From: Candidatus Firestoneibacteriota bacterium
GTDB taxonomy: Bacteria; Oederibacteriota; JAAXVQ01
Assembly: GCA_013335425.1 (NCBI GenBank)
Contig: JAAXVQ010000168.1
Location: 1 to 5,398 of the forward strand
Direction: 5' to 3'
DNA length: 5,398 nt
Part shown: positions 1 to 5,287 of the stretch, one piece after another
How positions within the stretch are numbered: position 1 is the first letter of the stretch
Layout: every line of letters starts with the position of its first letter
Program-made: the position numbers and the translations under genes
Notes under the pieces: model-generated
Database searches by the model: none
What the model saw: the letters and a program-made list of their open reading frames with translations, nothing else
Told to the model about the DNA's origin: nothing

Positions 1-462
1 CTGGGATACGCCACCACCTGTTCGGCCATTCACATGACCCAGCCGCACGCGGAGTCCATGACCGCGTGCATGCGGCAGGCTTTGGCGCAGGCCTGCCTGG
101 AACCCGGACAAGTCGCAGCCGTTAATGCGCATGCGACCGGGACGCTGCAGGGCGATGCGGCCGAAGCATTGGCCATGCGGGCCTTGCTGGGGACGCAGGT
201 ACCGGTGACGGCGTTCAAAGGTCAGTTGGGGCATACGTTGGCCGCCTCGGGCGCCATCGAGTGCATCGGCCTGGCGGGCATGTTCTCTCGTCGTGAACTT
301 TGGCCCATCATGCATTTTGAAAACCCGCTCCCCGAAGGTGAAGGGTTGAATATTGTGGGTTCCAAACGCGTCTGGGTTCCGGGCCCGGTTTTGAAAAACA
401 GTTTCGCCTTCGGCGGCATCAACGCCAGCCTGGTGTTGGCTCCCCTGGACGAGCACGCATGA
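1..462 (+). CDS. Beta-ketoacyl-ACP synthase, C-terminal part (5' end outside window)
   Basis: Thiolase-fold condensing enzyme that would extend an acyl chain by decarboxylative condensation with malonyl-ACP in the cytoplasm. The frame is open from base 1 with no start, and 153 codons are visible of the roughly 400 usual for the family. Counting from the first visible codon, NAHATGT holds the first active-site histidine (residue 44). FKGQLGHTLAASG holds the conserved lysine (73) and second histidine (78). NSFAFGGINASLVL near the end is the family's C-terminal Gly-rich signature. The catalytic cysteine lies upstream of the window, so whether this is an active synthase or a chain-length-factor-like partner cannot be settled, though both histidines favour activity. 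Its stop overlaps the next gene's ATG by 4 nt (ATGA). With the second synthase at 2851 it may form a pair, as in aryl polyene systems; that is inference. Confidence 0.93.
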   Translation: MGYATTCSAIHMTQPHAESMTACMRQALAQACLEPGQVAAVNAHATGTLQGDAAEALAMRALLGTQVPVTAFKGQLGHTLAASGAIECIGLAGMFSRRELWPIMHFENPLPEGEGLNIVGSKRVWVPGPVLKNSFAFGGINASLVLAPLDEHA

Positions 463-2120
463 GCCCCTGGGGTCGGCGCGTTCTTTGGGGGGCCCTGGGC
501 TTGTCGTTGACCGCAGCCCTGTTTTTGATTTGGGGTGTGGATGTTTTTTTTTCCCCGCAGCCGCCGGTTTGGCGCGGTGACCGTGCCTTGTTTAAATCCG
601 TTCCCGTGGTGGAAGCCGACGGCACCACCCGGTTGGGGCAAGGCTTTCGTTTTGACCGCGGCGGCATTCACGCCTGCAGCCTGAAAGGGTCGCCCTCGGA
701 GCGCGGGTTGGTTATGGGGCGCCTGTTTGATCCGCAAAGCCGACGGGTGGAGCAGGCGCTGCTGGACACGGTCAGGCGCTTCATCCCCTGGGAACCCGTG
801 CGTTGGCTGCTGGCCAAGTTTGTCCTGATCCGTAACCGGGACCTGGACCATTACCTGCCCGCCGAGGTGCTCGCGGAAATGCAGGGGCTGGCTTTGGGAA
901 CCGCGGATTTATACCCGCAGTACGGGGAGCATTTCGCCCGCCTGCTCAACTACCTGGCCGCGCATGATTTGTCCCACGCGCTCATGGACGACAAGGCTCT
1001 GGCCGGATGTACGGCTTTTGGCGCCACCACGCGCGCCACCTCCGGCGGGCAAGTGCTGTTGGCGCGCAATTTCGATTTCGAGGCCGGAGCGGCGTTCGAC
1101 GCGGAAAAGGTGGTTCTGCGCGTGCAACCCGAAAACGGGCATGCGTTTTTGTCCGTGGCCTGGCCCGGCATGTTCGGGGTGGTCTCGGGTATAAACGACG
1201 CGGGACTCGGGGTCGTGCTTTTGGCCGGGCACTCCGCGGACAAACCCGGCGTGGGTACGCCGGTCTCCGTGGTGGCGCGTCAGGTTTTAGAGCAAGCCGG
1301 AACCCTCGCAGAGGCCGTGCGGATAATCCGCGAAGCCCGGGTCTTTGTGGCGGAAACATTTTTACTTGGGTCCGGGCCCGAGAACGCGTTCGTGGCCGTG
1401 GAAAAAACGCCGCAACATTGCGGCGTACGCGGACAAGGCGAAGCGGTGGTTTTGGCCGCCAATCACTTTTTGTCCAGGGAACTCCAAGGCGATCCTAAAA
1501 ATCAAGCCTACATGGGCTCAGGCACGTCGGTGCCACGCTGGCAACGGCTCCATGAACTGGTGCAAGGGAGCTTCGGGCGTCTGGACATCCCGGCCTGTGT
1601 GGCCGTACTTCGCGACCGGCGTGCGCCCCGCGGCGGCAGCCAAGGCTTGGGCAACCGTCAGGCGATCAATGCCCTGGTGGCCTCGCACTCAGTGGTGATG
1701 GATTTGAAGAACCAAGTCATCTGGGTCTCGGCGGGCCCGCACCAGTTGGGCGCGTTCGTGCCGTTTGCCTGGGCCCGGCTGGAGTCCCCGGTCCCGCAAC
1801 CGTGGGTGGCCTCCGATGAGTTGCTCGCCGGGGGGCAATATGAAAAATTTTTACATTACCGCACGGAATTGGAACGCGGCGAAAAGTTGCTGCAGGGAAA
1901 GCACTATCAAAAAGCGCTTTCTTACTTTATCGACGCGCGTTCCTTAAACCCGGAACATTACCGTTCCTATCTGCTGGCCGGCCAGGCTCTGCAGGCCATG
2001 CGGCGTCCGGACGAAGCCCGTTATAATTTTGAGCAAGCCTTAATTTGGCACCCGGCTTTTCCCCAAGAACGCCGGGCCGCCGAGCAAGCCTTGAAACAAT
2101 TGGCGGAGGTTCAACCATGA
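459..2120 (+). CDS. Membrane-anchored C45-family Ntn hydrolase / acyltransferase with C-terminal TPRs
   Basis: Resembles the C45 group (acyl-CoA:6-aminopenicillanate acyltransferase-like), Ntn enzymes that cleave themselves before a cysteine and then make or break amide bonds. Residues 5-27 are a hydrophobic segment preceded by Arg6-Arg7, a signal anchor or uncleaved signal peptide, placing the rest outside the cytoplasmic membrane. HDLSHAL (169-175) leads to Gly183-Cys184-Thr-Ala-Phe, where Cys184 is the predicted nucleophile and 183/184 the predicted self-cleavage site. ARNFDF (202-207), GIND (244-247) and ANHF (334-337) fit the family's substrate-pocket and oxyanion positions. Residues about 471-532 look like two TPR helix pairs with Asn-Pro and His-Pro turns. 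At 553 residues it is longer than typical C45 enzymes because of the anchor and TPR tail. The ATG at 459 overlaps the upstream stop; its ribosome binding site is weak (GGACGAG, 447-453), suggesting translational coupling. Family call is firm; substrate is unknown. Confidence 0.82.
   Translation: MSPWGRRVLWGALGLSLTAALFLIWGVDVFFSPQPPVWRGDRALFKSVPVVEADGTTRLGQGFRFDRGGIHACSLKGSPSERGLVMGRLFDPQSRRVEQALLDTVRRFIPWEPVRWLLAKFVLIRNRDLDHYLPAEVLAEMQGLALGTADLYPQYGEHFARLLNYLAAHDLSHALMDDKALAGCTAFGATTRATSGGQVLLARNFDFEAGAAFDAEKVVLRVQPENGHAFLSVAWPGMFGVVSGINDAGLGVVLLAGHSADKPGVGTPVSVVARQVLEQAGTLAEAVRIIREARVFVAETFLLGSGPENAFVAVEKTPQHCGVRGQGEAVVLAANHFLSRELQGDPKNQAYMGSGTSVPRWQRLHELVQGSFGRLDIPACVAVLRDRRAPRGGSQGLGNRQAINALVASHSVVMDLKNQVIWVSAGPHQLGAFVPFAWARLESPVPQPWVASDELLAGGQYEKFLHYRTELERGEKLLQGKHYQKALSYFIDARSLNPEHYRSYLLAGQALQAMRRPDEARYNFEQALIWHPAFPQERRAAEQALKQLAEVQP
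2105..2109 (+). promoter_or_regulatory. Shine-Dalgarno for the FabG-type reductase
   Basis: GGAGG sits 7 nt before the ATG at 2117, inside the last codons of the C45 gene. It decides the start: in-frame alternatives further upstream (for example TTG at 2045) lack such a site and would add a tail not expected in FabG, whose Rossmann strand begins within about 7 residues of this ATG. Confidence 0.8.
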
Positions 2121-2851
2121 GTACATCCAAGCCCCTGGCCCTGGTGACCGGCGCATCGAGGGGCATTGGGGCGGCTTGCGCCCGGCGTCTGGCGTGCGAG
2201 GGCTATCATGTCTGGGTGCATTATCATCAAAACGAAGCCGCGGCGCGAAACGTGCTGGCCCAGATTGAGCACAACGGCGGCAGCGGGGAAGTGATTGGTT
2301 TCGACGTCTCCAACGGAGTGCAGACCGAAGAGGTCCTCATCCCGCTTTTGGAGGCACGCGGTCCGCTGGCCGCTTTGGTCGTCAACGCAGGCATCCGCGC
2401 GGACGCGCCCCTGGCTCTTATGCTTTCTTCGGAATGGCGCCAGGTGTTGGGCGTGAATTTGGAAGGGTTTTTCAACGTGGCCAAGCCCGTGGTCAAGGGC
2501 ATGCTGCTGGCGCGGGCCGGACGCATCGTGGCCGTGACCAGCGTTTCCGGGCAGTCGGGCATGCCCGGGCAGGTCAATTATGCCGCCTCCAAAGCCGGCT
2601 TGATCGGCGCTGTGAAGGCTTTAGCCCGCGAAGTGGCCCGGCGTAAAGTGACGGTCAATGCCGTTTCCCCGGGATTTATTGAGACCGACATGCTCGGCGG
2701 TTTGGACCCGGCCCAGTTGACCGGCGTGGTGCCCTTGGGTCGTCTGGGCCAGCCCGAGGAAGTGGCCGCCGCGGTGGCGTTTTTGCTCTCGGATAAAGCG
2801 GCATATATTACCGGCCAGGTGCTGGGCATCAACGGGGGTATTTACCTCTAA
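2117..2851 (+). CDS. fabG: 3-oxoacyl-ACP reductase, FabG-type short-chain dehydrogenase
   Basis: NAD(P)H-dependent ketoreductase that would reduce the beta-keto group left by the ketosynthases to a 3-hydroxyacyl-ACP. The 244-residue product matches classical FabG length. Visible motifs: TGASRGIG (11-18) for the dinucleotide; NAG (90-92); Asn114 in the GVNLEG strand; Ser142; and YAASK with catalytic Tyr155 and Lys159, the Ser-Tyr spacing of 13 being as in E. coli FabG. SPGFIETDM (184-192) and the C-terminal ITGQVLGINGG are typical FabG sequence. The start overlaps the C45 stop by 4 nt and the TAA stop shares one base with the next ATG. The symbol reflects the family; placement in a specialised operon suggests an accessory, pathway-dedicated paralogue (ApeQ-like) rather than the housekeeping enzyme. 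Confidence 0.94.
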   Translation: MSTSKPLALVTGASRGIGAACARRLACEGYHVWVHYHQNEAAARNVLAQIEHNGGSGEVIGFDVSNGVQTEEVLIPLLEARGPLAALVVNAGIRADAPLALMLSSEWRQVLGVNLEGFFNVAKPVVKGMLLARAGRIVAVTSVSGQSGMPGQVNYAASKAGLIGAVKALAREVARRKVTVNAVSPGFIETDMLGGLDPAQLTGVVPLGRLGQPEEVAAAVAFLLSDKAAYITGQVLGINGGIYL

Positions 2852-4083
2852 TGACGCCGGCGCGCACGCACGTTAACCCCGTCATCACAGGTTTGGGGAT
2901 TGTCTCCTGCCTGGGTTGCAACCTGGCCGCAGTCACGGAGTCTTTGTGGCAGGGGACCAGCGGTCTGGTACTTGACCCGGAGCGCAAACGAATGGGCTTT
3001 CGTTCGGGTCTTACAGGCGCTTTGCGCGGGTGGGACCCGGCGGCTTTCGGTATTGGCCGGAAACTCTCCCGCACCATGGGCGAGCCGGCCCAATACGCCT
3101 ACGCGGCGAGCGTGCAGGCTTTGGCGCAAGCCGGGTTCAGCGCCGAGCAGTTGGACGGCATGCGCGCCGGTCTGATCTTCGGCAATGACAGCACCGTGCG
3201 CGCCGGGGTGGAGTCCTGGGAGGCGCTGCAGGCCGAAAAAAGCACGCACCTGTTGGGCAGCGGATACATTTTTCAAGCCATGAACTCCACCGTGACCATG
3301 AACCTGGCCACGTTGTTCCGCCTGCACGGGGCCAATTGGACGCTTTCCGCGGCCTGCGCTTCCGGCAGTCATGCCGTGGGGCAGGCCGCCATGCTCATCC
3401 GCGCCGGTCTGCAGGACGTCATGTTGTGCGGCGGGGCCCAGGAAATTAATCCGCACTGCATGGCGCCCTTTGACGCGCTCAATGCCTTTTCGCTGCGCGA
3501 ATCGGACCCGGCCCGCGCCTCGCGGCCCTTTGACCGCGAACGCGACGGCTTGGTGCCCAGCGGCGGCGGCGCCGCCGTTATCCTGGAGCATCCGGACCAC
3601 GCCCGCGCGCGGGGTGCGAAAATATACGGTGAAGTGGCCGGCTACGGGTTTTCTTCCGACGGTTACCACTTGTCCCTGCCGTCTTCCGACGGCGCGCGCG
3701 CGGCCATGCAGATGGCGCTGGCCGACGCCGGGGTGCCGGCAGAGGACATCGATTACATCAACGCACACGCCACCTCCACCCCCGCCGGAGACGCGGCCGA
3801 AGCCCGCGCCCTGGCGCAAGTGTTTCCGCACAAACCCCTGGTGACCTCCACCAAGAGCCTGACCGGTCACGAATGCTGGATGGCCGGCGCCAGCGAGGTC
3901 GTCTATTGCGCGCTCATGGCCCAGGGCGGATTCGTGGCCGGCAACGCCAACTACCGTGAAGGCGACGCCGACACGCAGGCGCTCAACATCCCTTCCGCCA
4001 CCGTGGCCCACCAACCCAAAAACGTGCTCTCCGATTCCTTCGGCTTCGGCGGCACCAACGCCTGTTTGGTGCTGAAGTTTTAA
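2851..4083 (+). CDS. Beta-ketoacyl-ACP synthase, FabF/FabB type, complete
   Basis: Condensing enzyme, 410 residues, the usual full length for KAS I/II. The catalytic triad is intact: Cys169 in LSAACASGSH, His306 in NAHATSTPAGD, His340 in STKSLTGHECWMAGASE, with conserved Lys335. VPSGGGAAVILE (235-246), the following Arg-Gly-Ala-Lys-Ile-Tyr stretch and SFGFGGTNACLVL near the C terminus are also canonical. The GHECWMAGASE version of the second histidine motif is distinctive. From memory it occurs in specialised KAS proteins of secondary or polyene-like clusters; this should be tested by phylogeny. The ATG at 2851 shares its A with the FabG TAA stop, and only a weak G run (2834-2838) precedes it, so translation probably depends on re-initiation. 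It is the last gene of the operon within this window; the next gene is unrelated and of different base composition. Confidence 0.95.
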   Translation: MTPARTHVNPVITGLGIVSCLGCNLAAVTESLWQGTSGLVLDPERKRMGFRSGLTGALRGWDPAAFGIGRKLSRTMGEPAQYAYAASVQALAQAGFSAEQLDGMRAGLIFGNDSTVRAGVESWEALQAEKSTHLLGSGYIFQAMNSTVTMNLATLFRLHGANWTLSAACASGSHAVGQAAMLIRAGLQDVMLCGGAQEINPHCMAPFDALNAFSLRESDPARASRPFDRERDGLVPSGGGAAVILEHPDHARARGAKIYGEVAGYGFSSDGYHLSLPSSDGARAAMQMALADAGVPAEDIDYINAHATSTPAGDAAEARALAQVFPHKPLVTSTKSLTGHECWMAGASEVVYCALMAQGGFVAGNANYREGDADTQALNIPSATVAHQPKNVLSDSFGFGGTNACLVLKF

Positions 4084-4230
4084 ACGGTCCGATTCTGACT
4101 CCCATGACATTCTTTCCTAAGTTGGATTGTCCTTTTTTTCCTGCAATTATTTTCAACTGACTTTGGTCTAATCTTGAAATCGTATTGAATCTGTTTTTTT
4201 TCATACTCGCAACGGTGGAGGACTAAACCG
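4084..4230 (+). other. T-rich intergenic gap between operon and transposase
   Basis: Base composition changes abruptly after the TAA at 4081-4083. Two T runs (4133-4139 and 4194-4201) are present, but I found no GC-rich stem directly before either, so I do not call a terminator. No convincing -35/-10 pair for the transposase stands out. No repeat copy is seen here, so the repeats lie in and after the transposase gene only. Confidence 0.5.
4217..4221 (+). promoter_or_regulatory. Shine-Dalgarno of the RAYT-like gene
   Basis: GGAGG 9 nt before the ATG at 4231. This supports the chosen start and shows that the gene is translated independently of the upstream operon. Confidence 0.75.
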
Positions 4231-4971
4231 ATGCCCTATAATCCTACTATCCATCACCGACGTTCTATCCGGTTAAAAGGTTATGATTATTCCCAAGCGG
4301 GTGCATATGCTATAACCATTTGCTGCGAGGATAAGGTTTGCCGTTTTGGAGAAATTAAAAACAGGCAAATGATGTTAAATAAACATGGCCAAATCGCTTG
4401 CCGTGAATGGGAATTATTGACCGAACGGTTTGTCCGGTTTGAATTGGATATTTTTCAAATAATGCCCAATCATATCCACGGCATTATTGTGTTGAACGAT
4501 ATTCCCGTCGCCGTCGATACCGACATCGAAATCGTAGGGGCGGGGTTCACCCCCGCCCAACAAAATATTACCCATGACCAAAATAATACGTCGACCCCGA
4601 ATGATGATTCGCAAAATGGAGGACCGATTTTGGGGCAATTGAAAAATAATATCGGGCAACCGGATGATAGGCGAACGGACCAGGGGCGAACGGACAATGG
4701 GCAACCGAATGATGGGCAACCGCGAGGGTTGCCCCTACGAGATGTGGCGGTACGGATTCCGACGGTTGGCGATATTGTGGGGGCATATAAATCGTTGGTG
4801 GTTAATGCATGTTTGGATAGTTACAAATCAAAAAACGAAACCATGGGGAAATTTTGGCAACGAAATTATTATGAACATGTTATTCGAAATGAACAGTCCT
4901 ATCAAACCATCTCGGAATATATCCTGCATAATCCGGAAAGATGGACGGAGGACAAATTTTACACAAAATGA
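4231..4971 (+). CDS. REP-associated tyrosine transposase-like protein (RAYT, Y1/IS200-like HUH fold) with in-frame repeat insertion
   Basis: Predicted single-strand HUH endonuclease that nicks and rejoins REP hairpin DNA. The N terminus (HHRRSIRLKGYDYSQAGAY, then AITICC) is characteristic of this family. Met78-Pro-Asn-His81-Ile-His83 is the HUH metal-binding motif. FWQRNYYEHVIRN (208-220) and EYILHNPERW (229-238) form the conserved C-terminal block. By comparison with E. coli RAYT as I recall it, where the nucleophile lies in the Tyr-Ile-x-x-Asn-Pro motif, Tyr230 is the likely catalytic residue. The protein has 246 residues against roughly 165-180 for relatives. The excess is a low-complexity stretch (about 96-172, starting near VGAGFTPAQ) encoded by repeat unit A, between the HUH strand and the helix GAYKSLVVNA. 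The frame is intact, so the gene may be functional. Codons are much more AT-rich than in the upstream operon, fitting separate acquisition. Confidence 0.87.
   Translation: MPYNPTIHHRRSIRLKGYDYSQAGAYAITICCEDKVCRFGEIKNRQMMLNKHGQIACREWELLTERFVRFELDIFQIMPNHIHGIIVLNDIPVAVDTDIEIVGAGFTPAQQNITHDQNNTSTPNDDSQNGGPILGQLKNNIGQPDDRRTDQGRTDNGQPNDGQPRGLPLRDVAVRIPTVGDIVGAYKSLVVNACLDSYKSKNETMGKFWQRNYYEHVIRNEQSYQTISEYILHNPERWTEDKFYTK
4534..4738 (+). repeat. REP-doublet (BIME-like) unit A, inside the RAYT gene
   Basis: The left end is GTAG (4534-4537) abutting a hairpin with arms GGGCGGGG (4538-4545) and CCCCGCCC (4551-4558) and a 5-nt loop. The right end is a hairpin with arms GGGCAACC (4714-4721) and GGTTGCCC (4727-4734), a 5-nt loop, then CTAC (4735-4738), the complement of GTAG. 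Both ends are therefore GTAG plus an 8-bp stem and 5-nt loop, in opposite orientation. The 205-bp unit encodes RAYT residues 102-170. Over the first 120 bp it shows about 15 mismatches and no indel against unit B. Confidence 0.85.
4654..4728 (+). repeat. 15-bp tandem repeat (five units) within unit A
   Basis: Units begin at 4654, 4669, 4684, 4699 and 4714. The consensus is close to GGGCAACCGRATGAT; units 2 and 3 are more diverged and share GGCGAACGGAC. The last unit forms the left arm of the right-hand hairpin. Because the period is a multiple of three, it is read as a five-residue repeat (GQPDD/GQPND type) in the RAYT protein, residues 142-166. Unit B has only two units at the same place. 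Confidence 0.85.
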
Positions 4972-4988
4972 ACATCGGCACCAAAATT

Positions 4989-5148
4989 GTAGGGGCGGGG
5001 TTCACCCCCGCCCAACATAATATTACCCATGACCAAAATGATACGTTAGCCCCAAATGGCGATTTGCAAAATGGGGGGTCGGGTTTGGGGCAATTGAAAA
5101 ATATTATCGGGCAACCGGATGATGGGCAACCGCTAGGGTTGCCCCTAC
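4989..5148 (+). repeat. REP-doublet (BIME-like) unit B
   Basis: A complete 160-bp copy starting 17 nt after the RAYT stop. GTAG is at 4989-4992; the left hairpin is 4993-5000/5006-5013; the right hairpin is 5124-5131/5137-5144; CTAC is at 5145-5148. It is exactly 45 bp (three 15-bp units) shorter than unit A and otherwise collinear. An internal inverted repeat pairs GCCCCAAA (5049-5056) with TTTGGGGC (5084-5091). Homology to other copies begins about 12 bp before GTAG. Confidence 0.87.
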
Positions 5149-5152
5149 GGCG

Positions 5153-5165
5153 GGTGATAATCACC
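5153..5165. repeat. Short perfect inverted repeat after unit B
   Basis: GGTGAT and ATCACC arms around a single A, five bases after the CTAC end of unit B. It is followed at about 5164-5178 by a decayed 15-bp-type unit (GATGATGGGCAA). It may be an old unit end or chance; no function is assigned. Confidence 0.3.
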
Positions 5166-5178
5166 GATGATGGGCAAT

Positions 5179-5234
5179 GATTACCGACGACCAAAATTAT
5201 ATGTTGGCCTCGCATGATGATTTGTAAAAGGGGG
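5179..5234 (+). repeat. Decayed internal fragment D of the BIME-like unit
   Basis: Aligns without gaps to the central part of unit B starting at 5021, with about 13 mismatches in 56 positions by hand count. It lacks both GTAG hairpins. In places (GATGAT near 5215) it agrees with unit A rather than B, so it appears to be an older relative rather than a recent copy of B. Confidence 0.65.
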
Positions 5235-5263
5235 AACCAGGAAACAACGATGTTTCCGTCCCC
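5231..5263. repeat. Imperfect hairpin between fragment D and unit C
   Basis: Inner arms GGAAACA (5240-5246) and TGTTTCC (5251-5257) close a 4-nt loop. Outer arms GGGGA (5231-5235) and TCCCC (5259-5263) extend it across a small asymmetric internal loop, giving 12 bp in all. There is no T tract after it, so it is not a standard terminator. Confidence 0.5.
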
Positions 5264-5287
5264 ACCGTTGCCACCGCCACCAAAATC

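Noticed and set aside
222..851. A 209-codon minus-strand open frame
   Set aside because: Antisense to the ketosynthase end and the C45 start; low-complexity Pro/Gln/Arg-rich translation and no start signal.
2848..4110. A 420-codon minus-strand open frame opposite the second ketosynthase
   Set aside because: Its Gly/His/Arg-rich composition is typical of antisense shadows in GC-rich genes; the plus strand encodes an intact ketosynthase with all catalytic residues.
4133..4201. T runs considered as Rho-independent terminators for the operon
   Set aside because: No stable GC-rich stem precedes either T tract.
4231..4971. RAYT gene considered a pseudogene because of the internal repeat
   Set aside because: The frame stays open throughout, the HUH and Tyr-Ile-x-x-Asn-Pro motifs are intact, and the insert lies in a likely loop; disruption of activity cannot be shown from sequence.
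4941..5180. A 79-codon plus-strand open frame containing VGAGFTPAQ
   Set aside because: It overlaps the RAYT end in another frame, and its open part is unit B read in the frame that unit A uses inside the RAYT. It has no own ribosome site; it is repeat sequence, not a gene.
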